The notes below the pieces were generated by a model that worked only from the letters and a program-made list of their open reading frames with translations, ran no database searches and was not told the DNA's origin. Made by a program: the position numbers and the translations under genes. A stretch of DNA of 64,000 nucleotides from Amycolatopsis rifamycinica (lineage in GTDB: Bacteria > Actinomycetota > Actinomycetes > Mycobacteriales > Pseudonocardiaceae), in contig NZ_JMQI01000005.1 in NCBI RefSeq assembly GCF_000695625.1, forward strand, positions 1-64,000. The letters run 5' to 3'. Below, in pieces: positions 31,499 through 40,072 of the stretch. Position 1 is the first letter of the stretch. Every line of letters starts with the position of its first letter.

Positions 31499-33420
31499 TG
31501 CCCGCCGTGGCCGGGCGGGGCCGGGTGGTGGCCGGTGCGGCCTGCGTGCCGGTGGAACCGGCTGACCTCGGGCGGGTGGACGACGAACGGGCGCATCATG
31601 CCCTCGTCCTCGTGGTCCAGGATGTGGCAGTGGTACATGAACTCGCCGGTCGCCTCCTCGAAGCGGCCGGCGACGCGGATCCACTCCCCCGCCCACAGGG
31701 TGAACGTGTCCTTCCAGCCCTCTTCGTGCTTCTCGATCGCCGGGCCGTCGGCCGGGGCGGGCAGGGGCCGGGACGTGCCGCCCGCCGCGATGTCGAACGC
31801 CGTCAGGTCGGCGAACTTGCGTCTGGTCAGCAGCTGGAAGCGGGCCATGTGGATGTGCATCGGGTGCGGGGCGCCGCCGAGCTGGATCAGGTTCCACACC
31901 ACCCAGCGGCCGCGGTCGACGAAGATCGTCGTCGTGTCGTCGAACAGGTGGGCCACCTTGCGGAACGTGCGCACGTGGCCCATCGCCGGGTCGGTGAGCT
32001 GGAGGACGCCCTCCGCCGGGAACCGCGCCGGCAGCTCGGCCGGGTCGGTGATCTCGGCCAGCTCCCACATTTCCGGGTGCGGCCGGCCCGCCACGCCCGG
32101 CGGGGTCGTCGCCACGAACACCTCGTCGTGGTCCGCCGGCACGGTCACCCCCTCCGCCAGCCGGACGTAGGAAGTGGACAGCCGGGCCGGCGGCCGGAAC
32201 GGTTCGGGACGGCGGCGGCTTTCGACGCGGAACTCCATGATGTTCGGCTCGATCGAGGCACCCGTGTTGACCAGCCGCAGGCGCTGCCCGGGGAACCGGC
32301 TGAAGTCGATCAGCAGGTCGGCGCGCTCGGCCGGGGTCAGGGTCAGCCCGCCCGCCGGCACCGCCGCCGGTGCGGGCAGCAGGCCCGCGTCCGTGCCGGC
32401 GATCCGGACCGCGTCGTTGTGCACGGTGCCCGCCTCGTCGACCAGGTCGAGGCGGAAGAACCGGCCGTTCGCCATGTTGAGCACGCGGAAGCGGTACCAG
32501 CGCGCGTCGACGTCCAGGTGCGGCCAGATGCCGCCGTTGACGAGCGTGAACGGGCCGGTGACCGGCGCCGTCGTGCCGGAGGCGGGCAGGTACTGGAACT
32601 TGAACAGCAGCCGCCCGGTGAGCGCGCCGGTCGCCGGGTCGGTGTCGAAGTTGCGGTCGGCCAGTACCAGCGGGATTTCGTGGTCGCCGCTGGGCAACCG
32701 CAGCCGGTCCTCTTCGTCGTCGCGGATCAGGTACAGCCCCGCGAGTCCGGAATAGACGGTGAAGCGGGTCACGGCCATCGCGTGGTCGTGGTACCAGAGC
32801 GCGGTGGCGGGCTGGCGGTTCGGGTACTCGGTGAGCTGCGTGCGCCCGGGGGAAATCCCGTTGTGCGCCCAGCCGTCGTTGCCGGCGTCGGTCAGCGCGC
32901 CGTGCAGGTGCACGACGTTCCACGGCGGCAGCTCGGCGACCCCTTCGACCAGCTCCACCCCGTCGGGCAGGCTGCCGTCCGCGGCGCGGTAGCCGGGCCG
33001 GTTCGCCGGCGTCGGCACCGCGTACGGCGCCCGCACCGCCACCAGCGGGACGGTGCCGCCGAGCTCGTTGGCCCACGCGACCCGGAGCCGCTGGTGGGCG
33101 CGAACTTCGATGGTGGGGCCGGGGAAGTGACCGTCGTAGGTCCACAGGGTGGTTTCCGGCAGCTGCGAGTGGAGCCGCGTCCGCGCGGGGGTCATCGTGA
33201 CCGTGAGCTCGCCCCGGTACCGCCGCGAATGCGCCTGGATCACCGGCGGGATCCGCAGCGGGTCGAGGAACTTGGTGAGCCCGAAGTGCGGCGCCACGGT
33301 CGGCGCCGGGGCACCGGTCGCCGCCGCGCTCGGACCGAGCAGGTTCACCCCCACCGCGACGCCCGCGGAACCGAGCGCCGCGGCGGTGAGGAAGGTGCGC
33401 CGGTCGAGGGAGTCGTCCAC
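31495..33420 (-). CDS. Tat-exported multicopper oxidase (phenoxazinone synthase/bilirubin oxidase-like)
   Basis: 641 residues from a GTG five bases after the P450 stop. A Tat signal is present (DRRTFLTAAALGSAGVAVGV). All four copper motifs are intact: WNVVHLHGA, LWYHDHAM, HPMHIHMARF and YHCHILDHEDEGMM, the last giving the type-1 copper Cys, His and Met. The N-terminal arrangement and the DGSLPDGVEL insert resemble PhsA/CotA-type laccases. The C-terminus is His/Gly-rich (HRHAGRTGHHPAPPGHGGH), possibly extra metal binding. It should oxidise phenols or aminophenols outside the membrane. Co-transcribed with the P450. Confidence 0.9.
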   Translation of the reverse strand: MDDSLDRRTFLTAAALGSAGVAVGVNLLGPSAAATGAPAPTVAPHFGLTKFLDPLRIPPVIQAHSRRYRGELTVTMTPARTRLHSQLPETTLWTYDGHFPGPTIEVRAHQRLRVAWANELGGTVPLVAVRAPYAVPTPANRPGYRAADGSLPDGVELVEGVAELPPWNVVHLHGALTDAGNDGWAHNGISPGRTQLTEYPNRQPATALWYHDHAMAVTRFTVYSGLAGLYLIRDDEEDRLRLPSGDHEIPLVLADRNFDTDPATGALTGRLLFKFQYLPASGTTAPVTGPFTLVNGGIWPHLDVDARWYRFRVLNMANGRFFRLDLVDEAGTVHNDAVRIAGTDAGLLPAPAAVPAGGLTLTPAERADLLIDFSRFPGQRLRLVNTGASIEPNIMEFRVESRRRPEPFRPPARLSTSYVRLAEGVTVPADHDEVFVATTPPGVAGRPHPEMWELAEITDPAELPARFPAEGVLQLTDPAMGHVRTFRKVAHLFDDTTTIFVDRGRWVVWNLIQLGGAPHPMHIHMARFQLLTRRKFADLTAFDIAAGGTSRPLPAPADGPAIEKHEEGWKDTFTLWAGEWIRVAGRFEEATGEFMYHCHILDHEDEGMMRPFVVHPPEVSRFHRHAGRTGHHPAPPGHGGH

Positions 33421-33425
33421 TTTCC

Positions 33426-34634
33426 CTACCAGGCAACCGGAAGTTCGGTCAGCACCTGGAACCCCGCGGTGGGGTTGAACGGGATCTCCGCCGCGGGCAC
33501 CGCGAGCCGCAGGCCGGGCAGGCGCTCGAGCAGCCGGCCGAGGGCGATTTCCATCGTGACGCGCGCGAGGTTCTGCCCCAGGCACTGGTGGGCGCCGAAC
33601 CCGAACGAGACGTGGTCCCGGGCGGTGGTGCGGTGCCAGCCGAGCGCGTCCGGCTCCTCGTGGACGTTCTCGTCGCGGTTGATGAGCGAGGTTATGAAGA
33701 ACACGCCGTCGCCCTTGCGGATGGTGGCGCCCTCGACCTCGATGTCGTCGACGGCCAGCCGGGAAACACCGTCCGGAATGGACAGCACCCGCAGCAGCTC
33801 GTCCACGGCGGTGGGCAGCAGCGACGGGTCGGCGCGCAGCTCGGCGAGCCGCTCCGGGTTCTGCAGCAGGACGAACGTGCTGAGCGAGATCATGGTCCCG
33901 GTGGTGCCGTGGCCGCCGGCCACCTGCAGGACCAGCGTGGAAATCAGTTCCTCGTCGACGCCGCCTTCGGTGCCGCGTTCGGCGAGGAGGTCGTCGAGGA
34001 CGCTGTCGCCGGGGTTCCGCCGTTTCTCCGCGATCAGCCGGTCCATGTAGGCCATGAGCTCGTCGTACGCCGCGTTGGCGTCCGGGCCGGCCGCGAGCTG
34101 GTGCGACGTCTTCTCGAAGTATTCGTGGTCGCCGTCGGGGATGCCCATCAGCCGGTAGAGGATGGTCACCGGCACCGGCCCGGCGAACGCGGCGATCAGG
34201 TCCGCGGGCGGGCCGGCCGCGACCAGTTCGTCCAGCTGCCGGTCGACGATGGCCTGGATCCGCGGGCGCAGCGCGTTGATCCGCCGGGTCGTGAAGCTGG
34301 GGATCAGCAGTTTGCGCCGGGCGTTGTGCACCGCGCCGTCCACCCCGACCAGCGCGGTGACGATCTTCATCACCTTCTGCTGGGCATCGCTGACGGTGGC
34401 GGCGATGCTGGCGAACATCATGGGCCACGCCGGATTGGTGCGGTCACTGGAGATCCGGGGATCGATCAGGAGCCGGCGGGCGACGTCCCGGCTGGTGATC
34501 GCCCAGACGCGCCGTCCGTCGTAGAGCGCGACCTGGGCCAGCGGCTTCTGGCCGGCCAGCGGCAGGTAGGCCGGAGCCGGCTGGTAGGGGCAAGTGCGGT
34601 CCTGCGGGAACACGACGGTGTCGGCGGTGGTCAT
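33426..34634 (-). CDS. Cytochrome P450
   Basis: 402 residues, soluble bacterial type. The I-helix oxygen-binding motif is QVAGGHGTTGTMISL, the K-helix ExxR is DELLRVLS, and the haem loop is SFGFGAHQCLGQNLARVTME with the cysteine ligand. The helix C WxxxR region is replaced by VDGAVHNARRKLLIPSF, a normal H-x3-R variant. No redox partner gene is adjacent. It is followed after five bases by the multicopper oxidase, suggesting that the two act in one oxidative pathway. The terminator of the upstream reductase gene separates that gene from this unit. Confidence 0.92.
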   Translation of the reverse strand: MTTADTVVFPQDRTCPYQPAPAYLPLAGQKPLAQVALYDGRRVWAITSRDVARRLLIDPRISSDRTNPAWPMMFASIAATVSDAQQKVMKIVTALVGVDGAVHNARRKLLIPSFTTRRINALRPRIQAIVDRQLDELVAAGPPADLIAAFAGPVPVTILYRLMGIPDGDHEYFEKTSHQLAAGPDANAAYDELMAYMDRLIAEKRRNPGDSVLDDLLAERGTEGGVDEELISTLVLQVAGGHGTTGTMISLSTFVLLQNPERLAELRADPSLLPTAVDELLRVLSIPDGVSRLAVDDIEVEGATIRKGDGVFFITSLINRDENVHEEPDALGWHRTTARDHVSFGFGAHQCLGQNLARVTMEIALGRLLERLPGLRLAVPAAEIPFNPTAGFQVLTELPVAW

Positions 34635-34786
34635 GGCGCCCCCTTGCGCGAGGAATGCGGCGACCCGCCCGCGTGCGGCGAGCGGGTGTGGCTCGGACCG
34701 GGAACGTTAGCCAGGGGACGACCGGCCGCGCATCCCCTCACTTGGTAATCCCCGCCCGCCGCCCCGGGTTCCGCCGCACAGCGCGA

Positions 34787-34824
34787 ACCCCGCCGCCGCG
34801 GGACACTTCCCGCGGCGGCGGGGT
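34787..34824 (-). terminator. 17-bp-stem hairpin after the NmrA-like gene
   Basis: ACCCCGCCGCCGCGGGA, loop CACT, TCCCGCGGCGGCGGGGT. It starts 11 bases past the NmrA-like gene's stop on the minus strand and upstream of the P450, so it isolates the two transcripts. Confidence 0.8.
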
Positions 34825-34835
34825 CGGTGGTGTGC

Positions 34836-35723
34836 CTAGTTCGTGAAGTCCGCCTTGTGGTCTTCGGCCCATTCGGCGAAGGTGCGCGCCGGTTTGCCCA
34901 GGACCTTCTCGACCGTGCGGTCGATCTCCTCCGGCCCGTCGAGCGCTTCTTCGTAGTAGCGGATCCGCGTCTCGATGATGCTCGACGCGTCCCCGCGCCC
35001 GACCGTCCCCTCCGCGACCAGCTCTTCGAAGCGCCCGCCGATCCGCGCGCGGAAGTCCGCCCGTGCGGCGTCGCCGGTGAGGTCCACGAAGGCCAGTTCA
35101 CGCCCGATCGCCCGGCCGATCAGGGCGAGCTGCTCGGCTTGGGTGATGCTTTCGCCCCCGGTGATGTGGTACTTCGCGCCCGCGTGGCCGTCCTGCAGCA
35201 GCGCGCACGTGCTCACCTCGGCGATGTCCCGTTCGTGGATCGAGGACAGGTAGGAGTGGGCGTAGAGGATCGGCACCGGCTCGCCCTTCTTGACGAACTC
35301 GGCCCACTGCAAGGAGTTCGCGGCGAACGCGCCCGGCCGGACGAACGTCCACGCCAGCCCGGACCGCTCGATCGCCGCCTCTTCGGCCAGGTGCCACCGC
35401 GCGATCCAGTGGTCCGGATCGCGCCCGGCGGCGGCCAGCGAGGACAGCAGGACGACGTGCCCGACCCCGGCGGCCTTCGCGACTTCCAGCACCCCTTCGA
35501 CCCCGGCCGGCTGGGTGTAGAGGAAGAGTTTTTCCACGCCCCGCAGGGCTTGCTCGAACGTTTCCGGTTCGGCGAGGTCCGCTCGGCGGACGTCGACCCC
35601 CGCCGGCACGTCGAGCGCGTCCGGGTCGCGCGAGGTCGCGCGGACGTCGGCACCCGCCCGCACCAGCAGGTCTACGACGTTCCGGCCGACGTTGCCGGTC
35701 GCACCGGTCACCAGGATGGTCAT
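34836..35723 (-). CDS. NAD(P)-binding NmrA-like family oxidoreductase/sensor
   Basis: 295 residues from the ATG of MTILVTGATGNVGRNVVDLL, after GGGGAAAATC. The glycine motif GATGNVG is NmrA/HSCARG type. Further on are VLLSSLAAAGRDPDHWIARW, RSGLAWTFVRPGAFAANSLQ and YHITGGESITQAEQLALIGR, matching the NAD(P)H-binding SDR atypical family (QOR2/NmrA). It could reduce quinones or sense redox state. Two dyads sit upstream (35772-35809), but no matching regulator gene is adjacent. An upstream ATG 18 codons earlier is possible but lacks a ribosome site. Confidence 0.88.
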   Translation of the reverse strand: MTILVTGATGNVGRNVVDLLVRAGADVRATSRDPDALDVPAGVDVRRADLAEPETFEQALRGVEKLFLYTQPAGVEGVLEVAKAAGVGHVVLLSSLAAAGRDPDHWIARWHLAEEAAIERSGLAWTFVRPGAFAANSLQWAEFVKKGEPVPILYAHSYLSSIHERDIAEVSTCALLQDGHAGAKYHITGGESITQAEQLALIGRAIGRELAFVDLTGDAARADFRARIGGRFEELVAEGTVGRGDASSIIETRIRYYEEALDGPEEIDRTVEKVLGKPARTFAEWAEDHKADFTN

Positions 35724-35771
35724 GATTTTCCCCAGGTTGCTTGGCTGGCACGGGCTTCGCGCCGGCGAGAT

Positions 35772-35809
35772 GTCCAATATGGACGTTGACTGACCGTACC
35801 TCCGGTCAG
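35772..35809. promoter_or_regulatory. Two dyads upstream of the NmrA-like gene
   Basis: GTCCA-ATA-TGGAC (35772-35784) and CTGACCG-TACCTC-CGGTCAG (35790-35809), with another CGGTCAG half-site at about 35814. They look like operators for the reductase gene starting at 35723. The regulator is not encoded next to them. Confidence 0.55.
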
Positions 35810-35883
35810 CAAGTATCGGTCAGCCGCCGGATGTCGTCAACCGAACACCGGTGCCGTGCTGGTCAGCGACCGCCGCACCATGT

Positions 35884-36855
35884 TCAGGCGGGATCTCCGC
35901 CGGGCACCCACCGCAGCCCGTGGGCGTACCCGAGCTGCGGCGCGGCGAACTCCTGCGCCACCTCGCACGCGCCGTCCAGTGGCAGGGCGGCGCCCGGCTG
36001 GGGCGGGTCGGCGAGCACCGACGGCGGGACGCGGTCGAGCCGCCACACCACCCGCGGTGGCCGCCGCGGGTCGAAGCGGACGCGGACCTCGAACGACTCG
36101 CACGTCACCAGCGGCACGAAGACGTACGACGGCCGGATCGGCAGGCCGTCGCGGATGCGGTAGGCCAGCGAATACGTGTGGGTGTCGCCGCGGTCCAGGG
36201 GGCGCGGCAGGTCGAGCAGCCAGCGGAAGTGCCGCTGGCCCTCGCGGGTGCCCGCGCTGATCCGGACGCCGTGCCGGGCGTCCACGGCGACGTCGCGCTC
36301 GCCGTCGCGGCCGTCTTCGGTGCGCGGCACCGTGAACTGCGCGGAGATCCGGGCGAGGGCGTCGCGGGTGGCCACGATCAGCCGTTCCTCGGTCACCTCC
36401 GGCTCGGCGGTGTCGAGCCGGACGAGCACCTTGAGCCGCTTGACGAACCAGCCGTCGTCCGGGCCGGGCTCGGCGGCACCCGGCCGCGTACCGGCCTCGA
36501 TCTCCGCGGCGAGCCGGGCGAACGACCGGTCGACGCGGCGCCGGGCCGTGCGTTCGGAGACGCGCAGCTGATCCGCGAGCACCCCGATCCGGTCGCTGAG
36601 CAGGGCGTGCTGCGCGCCGGGCGCGATGCCGAGCGCGACGTTCACCGCCAGCTTGTCGTCGGCCGGGAATTCGGCGATCGCGGCGGAAATGGCTTCGCGC
36701 AACACGCGGCGCGCATCGCGATCGCTCGTTGTCCGGTGGATTTCACACCAGCCGGAAACCAGCGGCCCGAGCCGGCTGCGCAGCCGGTCGGCCTCCAATC
36801 CCCAGCCGCGCCGCAACGTGGTGAGTTCCCGGAGCAGCCCGTTCTCCTGTGCCAT
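35884..36855 (-). CDS. Conserved hypothetical protein with HTH-like N-terminal half
   Basis: 323 residues from the ATG of MAQENGLLRELTTLRRGWGL. An all-helical N-terminal half carries an HTH-like stretch (LADQLRVSERTARRRVDRSF). The C-terminal half is beta-rich (RISAGTREGQRHFRWLLDLP, SLAYRIRDGLPIRPSYVFVP) and ends acidic/aromatic. I know this architecture as a recurrent uncharacterised protein of Pseudonocardiales, but cannot name a function. A regulator with a sensing domain is plausible. No operon partner. Confidence 0.75.
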   Translation of the reverse strand: MAQENGLLRELTTLRRGWGLEADRLRSRLGPLVSGWCEIHRTTSDRDARRVLREAISAAIAEFPADDKLAVNVALGIAPGAQHALLSDRIGVLADQLRVSERTARRRVDRSFARLAAEIEAGTRPGAAEPGPDDGWFVKRLKVLVRLDTAEPEVTEERLIVATRDALARISAQFTVPRTEDGRDGERDVAVDARHGVRISAGTREGQRHFRWLLDLPRPLDRGDTHTYSLAYRIRDGLPIRPSYVFVPLVTCESFEVRVRFDPRRPPRVVWRLDRVPPSVLADPPQPGAALPLDGACEVAQEFAAPQLGYAHGLRWVPGGDPA

Positions 36856-37041
36856 GGGATTTCCATTGTGACACGGGCACTTCGCGGCGATCGGCGGCAC
36901 CGGCTGCGCCGATCAGGTGATTCCGCCAGTGGCCAGCCGATGGCCAGTTCCCGATGATTTCGGCCCGCGCGCGGCCTTTTCCGCATCGGCGGCTGCCCGA
37001 CCATTTTTCCGTCGACTTCGCGTCGGCATCGGGGAGGAAGG

Positions 37042-37992
37042 GTGCTCGACACTACCGGTCCGGCCGACGTCGCCGGCATCCGGCGGCTGGCCCGCGAGGG
37101 CCTGCTCGCCGGCTCGGCGGCGGCCGCCCGGCCCCGCGCCCTCGCCCGGCTGCGCGGCGGGGTCTACACCGTGGCGTGGCCGTTGGTCTTCACGCGGATC
37201 ACCAAGCCGCTGGAGCACCGGCGGCGGCACGCGGACTGCGCCCGCGGGCTCGAGTGGCTGCGCCCGGACTGCCTCGACCGGTTCCACGACGACGTGGAGG
37301 CGGTGGTCGACCACGCGCTCCGGCGCGCGACGGGCCCGATCGACAACCTCGAGGGCTGGCTGGCGACCCGCCTGACCCCGGCGACGGTCGACGCGCACCG
37401 CCGTCGCCGCGGGGAAATCGGGGCGCTGCAGCGCCCGCGCCTCCCCTCGTGGCTGGCCGACAAGCTCGAAGGCGACCCGTGGTTGTGCGACCTGGCGGTG
37501 CAGATCCTGCTCTGGGTGGGCGTCCCGGCCACGGCGGGCGCCGAGCTGTGGCCCCTCGACGGCTGGGCGGCGCGGCGCGCGGAGCTCACCGGCGAGCCAC
37601 CACCCGCCCGCGACACGCTCGACCGCGAAGTCGGCCGCGTCCTGGCCGCGATGCGGACCCGCCCGGCGTGGCACGCGGAGCACGTCGAGCGGCCGCTCGG
37701 GCACAAGCAGGCCCCGGTCGCCCCGACGCCGGCGGAGTGGCCGGCCTTGGCGCTGGTCGCCGAGCACGAGCTGGCGGACGCCCGCCTGGCGGGGCTGGCG
37801 GAAGAGGCCCTGCGGGCGATCGAGACGCGGCTGAACCGGGGAGAGGCCCCGGCCACGGCGGTGACGACGGTGGTCCAGAAGGTGTTCGGCGAGCAGGAGC
37901 CGGCCTGCGAGAACTGGCTGGCGGCGGCCTTGGCGGACGAGGAACGGGTCGGGGCGATCGTGGCGGCGGTCCTGGCGATCCTGGACCGCTGA
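37042..37992 (+). CDS. Conserved hypothetical actinobacterial protein
   Basis: 316 residues from a GTG (after GGAAGG). Recognisable conserved segments are CLDRFHDDVEAVVDHALRRA, IDNLEGWLATRLTPATVDAH and RRGEIGALQRPRLPSWLADK. The first two loosely resemble a sigma-factor region 2 layout (NLEGWL resembles NPRAWL). Similar Streptomyces proteins exist without assigned function. Highly helical, no membrane segment or signal. A two-copy 30-bp repeat follows the stop. Confidence 0.75.
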   Translation: MLDTTGPADVAGIRRLAREGLLAGSAAAARPRALARLRGGVYTVAWPLVFTRITKPLEHRRRHADCARGLEWLRPDCLDRFHDDVEAVVDHALRRATGPIDNLEGWLATRLTPATVDAHRRRRGEIGALQRPRLPSWLADKLEGDPWLCDLAVQILLWVGVPATAGAELWPLDGWAARRAELTGEPPPARDTLDREVGRVLAAMRTRPAWHAEHVERPLGHKQAPVAPTPAEWPALALVAEHELADARLAGLAEEALRAIETRLNRGEAPATAVTTVVQKVFGEQEPACENWLAAALADEERVGAIVAAVLAILDR

Positions 37993-38000
37993 GCACCGCC

Positions 38001-38060
38001 GCGACCAGCACGACTGCAACCAGCACCACAGCGACCAACACGACCGCAACCAGCACCACC
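38001..38060. repeat. Two tandem 30-bp imperfect repeats
   Basis: Units at 38001-38030 and 38031-38060 differ at three positions. Each contains GCGACCA(G/A)CACGAC and GCAACCAGCACCAC, so the array also looks like four 15-bp half units. One frame encodes a Ser/Thr/Ala run, but with no start or conserved context. It lies between the convergent ends of the 37042 gene and the small gene at 38102. Confidence 0.8.
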
Positions 38061-38101
38061 GCGGGCGGCCGGCCCAGCGGCCCCGGTGAGCCGCGGACCG
38101 G

Positions 38102-38269
38102 TCAGCCGTCCTCGACGGAGCGGCGGCGGGCCTCGAACACCGCCGTCAGGGTCTCGGGTGAGCGGCCTGCCGCGCGGGCGCGCCGTCCTGCCGCCGTCAG
38201 CTCGGCCAGCAGGACCGCGCGCACCGCCGCGCGGGTGGCCTCCGGGAGTCTCGAACACGGGTCGGTCAC
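38102..38269 (-). CDS. Small basic protein of 55 residues
   Basis: GTG start with GAGGAGG eight bases upstream. It encodes MTDPCSRLPEATRAAVRAVL, then a Leu/Arg-rich helix, and ends FEARRRSVEDG. Codon third-position GC bias fits this frame. It lies 52 bases downstream of the hypothetical gene at 38322 on the same strand and is probably co-transcribed. The predicted amphipathic helix could mediate a protein or nucleic-acid contact; no family is recognised. Confidence 0.6.
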   Translation of the reverse strand: MTDPCSRLPEATRAAVRAVLLAELTAAGRRARAAGRSPETLTAVFEARRRSVEDG

Positions 38270-38321
38270 CCTCGGCCTCCTCTCTGCGTCGGCACCAGCC
38301 TTGACCTGACGGACACGCCGT

Positions 38322-38837
38322 TCACCGCCACCACGGCGGCGGCGGCACCGGAAGCCGCAGCGGGCAGCCCGCGTGGCGGCCCGTCCAGCAGTCCGCCAGC
38401 CAGCGGGTCAGCGCGACCGGGCCGAGCAGGCTGTCCTCCCACACCGGGGTCAGCTCGCCCGCGCGGCGCAGCATCGCTTCCGCCGTGCCGCAGAAGGAAA
38501 CCACCGCCGCGATCGCCGCGTCGGCGCGTTCCACCGACCAGGCGACCGCGGCGCCCGGGAGCCGGGCCGGGATGGCCAGGCCGGTGCCGACGGTGCACTT
38601 GCGCGCCAGCAGCACGGCGAGATCGAACTCGACCGCTTCGGCGTGGCGCTGTCTCGCCCGCCAGCGGGGCGAAGCGGCAGCGGCGTACAGCCCGGCCAAG
38701 CGGGCGGCGACCAACCCGTCCCACACCGTCATAAGCACCGCTCGCGTGTCGGCCGGAGGGGCGTCGGCGAGCTCGTGGGTGACGGCGCTGAGCCAGGCAC
38801 ACGGGTCCTTGACTTGACGATCAGCGGCGACGGTCAC
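38322..38837 (-). CDS. Hypothetical protein
   Basis: 171 residues from a GTG (TVAADRQVKDPCAWLSAVTH); a farther ATG adds 16 codons. Mostly helical, with conserved-looking Trp and Cys positions (PCAWLSAV, LARKCTVGTG, VSFCGTAEAML, DCWTGRHAGC) and a Pro-Trp-rich end (PVPPPPWWR). No known motif. It heads a minus-strand pair with the 55-residue protein downstream and is divergent from the CBM48-like gene. Confidence 0.6.
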   Translation of the reverse strand: MTVAADRQVKDPCAWLSAVTHELADAPPADTRAVLMTVWDGLVAARLAGLYAAAASPRWRARQRHAEAVEFDLAVLLARKCTVGTGLAIPARLPGAAVAWSVERADAAIAAVVSFCGTAEAMLRRAGELTPVWEDSLLGPVALTRWLADCWTGRHAGCPLRLPVPPPPWWR

Positions 38838-39042
38838 GGCTGTCAGTTTCCCACCGCCGAACGCCGGCAACCCCCGGATGATCATGGTTCACCCGAGGAC
38901 CACCCGGTCGGTGGCGGACCGTTGAGCGGCCCCGTAACCCAATCGGGCACTGGGCGTGACCGAATCGTCACAGCTGTGCGATCATGTCGGCGCTCAGTGC
39001 CGAGCACGCTTCCCGAAACCCGCTTCCGCGAAAGGCCCACCA

Positions 39043-39324
39043 GTGATCAAGATCAGCAAGAGCCGGGCCGGCACCCAGCGCGTGACCTTCAGCCTCCCCG
39101 TCGGCGCGCCGCCCGGCCGGGTGAGCGTCGTGGGCTCGTTCAACGACTGGACGCCCGGCCGCCACCACCTCACGCCGCGGTCCAACGGCCGCCGCTCGGC
39201 GTCGGTCGACGTGGCGCCCGGCACCGTCCTGCAGTTCCGCTACCTCGGCGAGGACGGCCACTGGTTCGACGACCCCGACCTGCCCGACCGCGCCGACGGC
39301 AACTGCGTCTGCACGACGTCGTAG
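39043..39324 (+). CDS. Isoamylase early-set/CBM48-like glycogen-binding domain protein
   Basis: 93 residues from a GTG after AAAGG. A stand-alone immunoglobulin-like domain: RVTFSLPVGAPPGRVSVVGS, then FNDWTPGRHHLTPRSNGRRS and VLQFRYLGEDGHWFDDPDLP. The GSFNDWTPG motif is the signature of AMPK-beta/isoamylase early-set domains that bind alpha-glucans. With no catalytic domain it may target partners to glycogen or be a small sensor. The family is recurrent in actinobacteria. It is convergent with the LysR-substrate-domain gene. Confidence 0.85.
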   Translation: MIKISKSRAGTQRVTFSLPVGAPPGRVSVVGSFNDWTPGRHHLTPRSNGRRSASVDVAPGTVLQFRYLGEDGHWFDDPDLPDRADGNCVCTTS

Positions 39325-39334
39325 GAGTCCGGGC

Positions 39335-40030
39335 TCAGCCCCGGCGGCGCCGCTTTCCCCCGCCGGCCGCGCTCCGCCGCGCCGGTTTGGCCGCGGCGGG
39401 CTTGCGCTCCGGGCGCTTGCGCTCGGCCGGGGCCGGCGCCCGCCCGCGCGTGCTGTTCACCGTCCGGCCGCGGACGATCCCGATGAACTGCTCCATCAGG
39501 TCGGTCGTCTCCTCCTCCAGCCACGACAGCGCGACGCTCGACTGCGGCGCGTCCCCGACCGGCCGGTAGGTGAGGTCACGGCGGTGGTGCAGCCGGGCCA
39601 GCGACTGCGGGACGACCAGCACCCCGACCCCGGCCGCGACCAGCTCGATCGCGTCCGCCGTCGTCTCGGGCCGCGAGACCGCCGGGCGGCCCGGCAACGA
39701 CGGCCACTCCAGCGTGTCGTCGAGGGGATGCAGCACGACCTCGTCCGCCAGGTCCACGGTGGACACCGCGTCCGCCGCCGCGATCAGGTGGTCCTTGGGC
39801 ACCACGACGACCGTCGTCTCGGTGTAGAGCGGGATCGCGTGCAGGCCGTCCCGGTCGATCGGCGAGCGCAGCAGCGCGGCGTCGGCGTCCCGGGCGCGCA
39901 GCAGCCCGGCCGCGTCCGCGGCGGCGACCGGGACGAGGGTCAGCGGCACCTCCGGCACCCGCTCGCCCCACGTCCGCACCCACTTGGCGGGCGTCGCTCC
40001 CGGGACGTACGCGAGCTTGAAAGAGGTCAC
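39335..40030 (-). CDS. LysR substrate-binding domain protein without HTH, basic tail
   Basis: 231 residues from a GTG. Residues 1-185 form a LysR-type effector-binding fold (TSFKLAYVPGATPAKWVRTW, ADAALLRSPIDRDGLHAIPL, AIELVAAGVGVLVVPQSLAR), but the N-terminal DNA-binding domain is absent. Residues about 190-231 are a Lys/Arg/Ala/Pro-rich tail (ERKRPERKPAAAKPARRSA) like histone-H1 or HU tails. It may bind DNA non-specifically or modulate a true LysR. It is divergent from the DUF5997 gene, with 42 bases between starts. Confidence 0.85.
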   Translation of the reverse strand: MTSFKLAYVPGATPAKWVRTWGERVPEVPLTLVPVAAADAAGLLRARDADAALLRSPIDRDGLHAIPLYTETTVVVVPKDHLIAAADAVSTVDLADEVVLHPLDDTLEWPSLPGRPAVSRPETTADAIELVAAGVGVLVVPQSLARLHHRRDLTYRPVGDAPQSSVALSWLEEETTDLMEQFIGIVRGRTVNSTRGRAPAPAERKRPERKPAAAKPARRSAAGGGKRRRRG

Positions 40031-40072
40031 CGGGTCAGGTTACCGGGAGTGACGCTGGCTACCCTGGACGGC

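Noticed and set aside
29735..33436. A 1233-codon minus-strand frame across the LysR, F420 and multicopper oxidase region
   Set aside because: Arg/Pro/Gly-rich shadow of three real genes; no domain, no ribosome site.
30763..34050. A 1095-codon plus-strand frame
   Set aside because: Antisense and off-frame shadow of the multicopper oxidase and P450 genes, with low-complexity Arg/Val composition.
34836..35777. Upstream ATG giving 18 extra residues to the NmrA-like protein
   Set aside because: The extension runs over the dyad GTCCA-ATA-TGGAC and lacks a ribosome site. The internal ATG has GGGGAAA at the right distance.
38001..38060. Ser/Thr/Ala-repeat coding sequence
   Set aside because: The repeat frame has no start codon context and does not continue in a credible protein. 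Treated as a DNA repeat.
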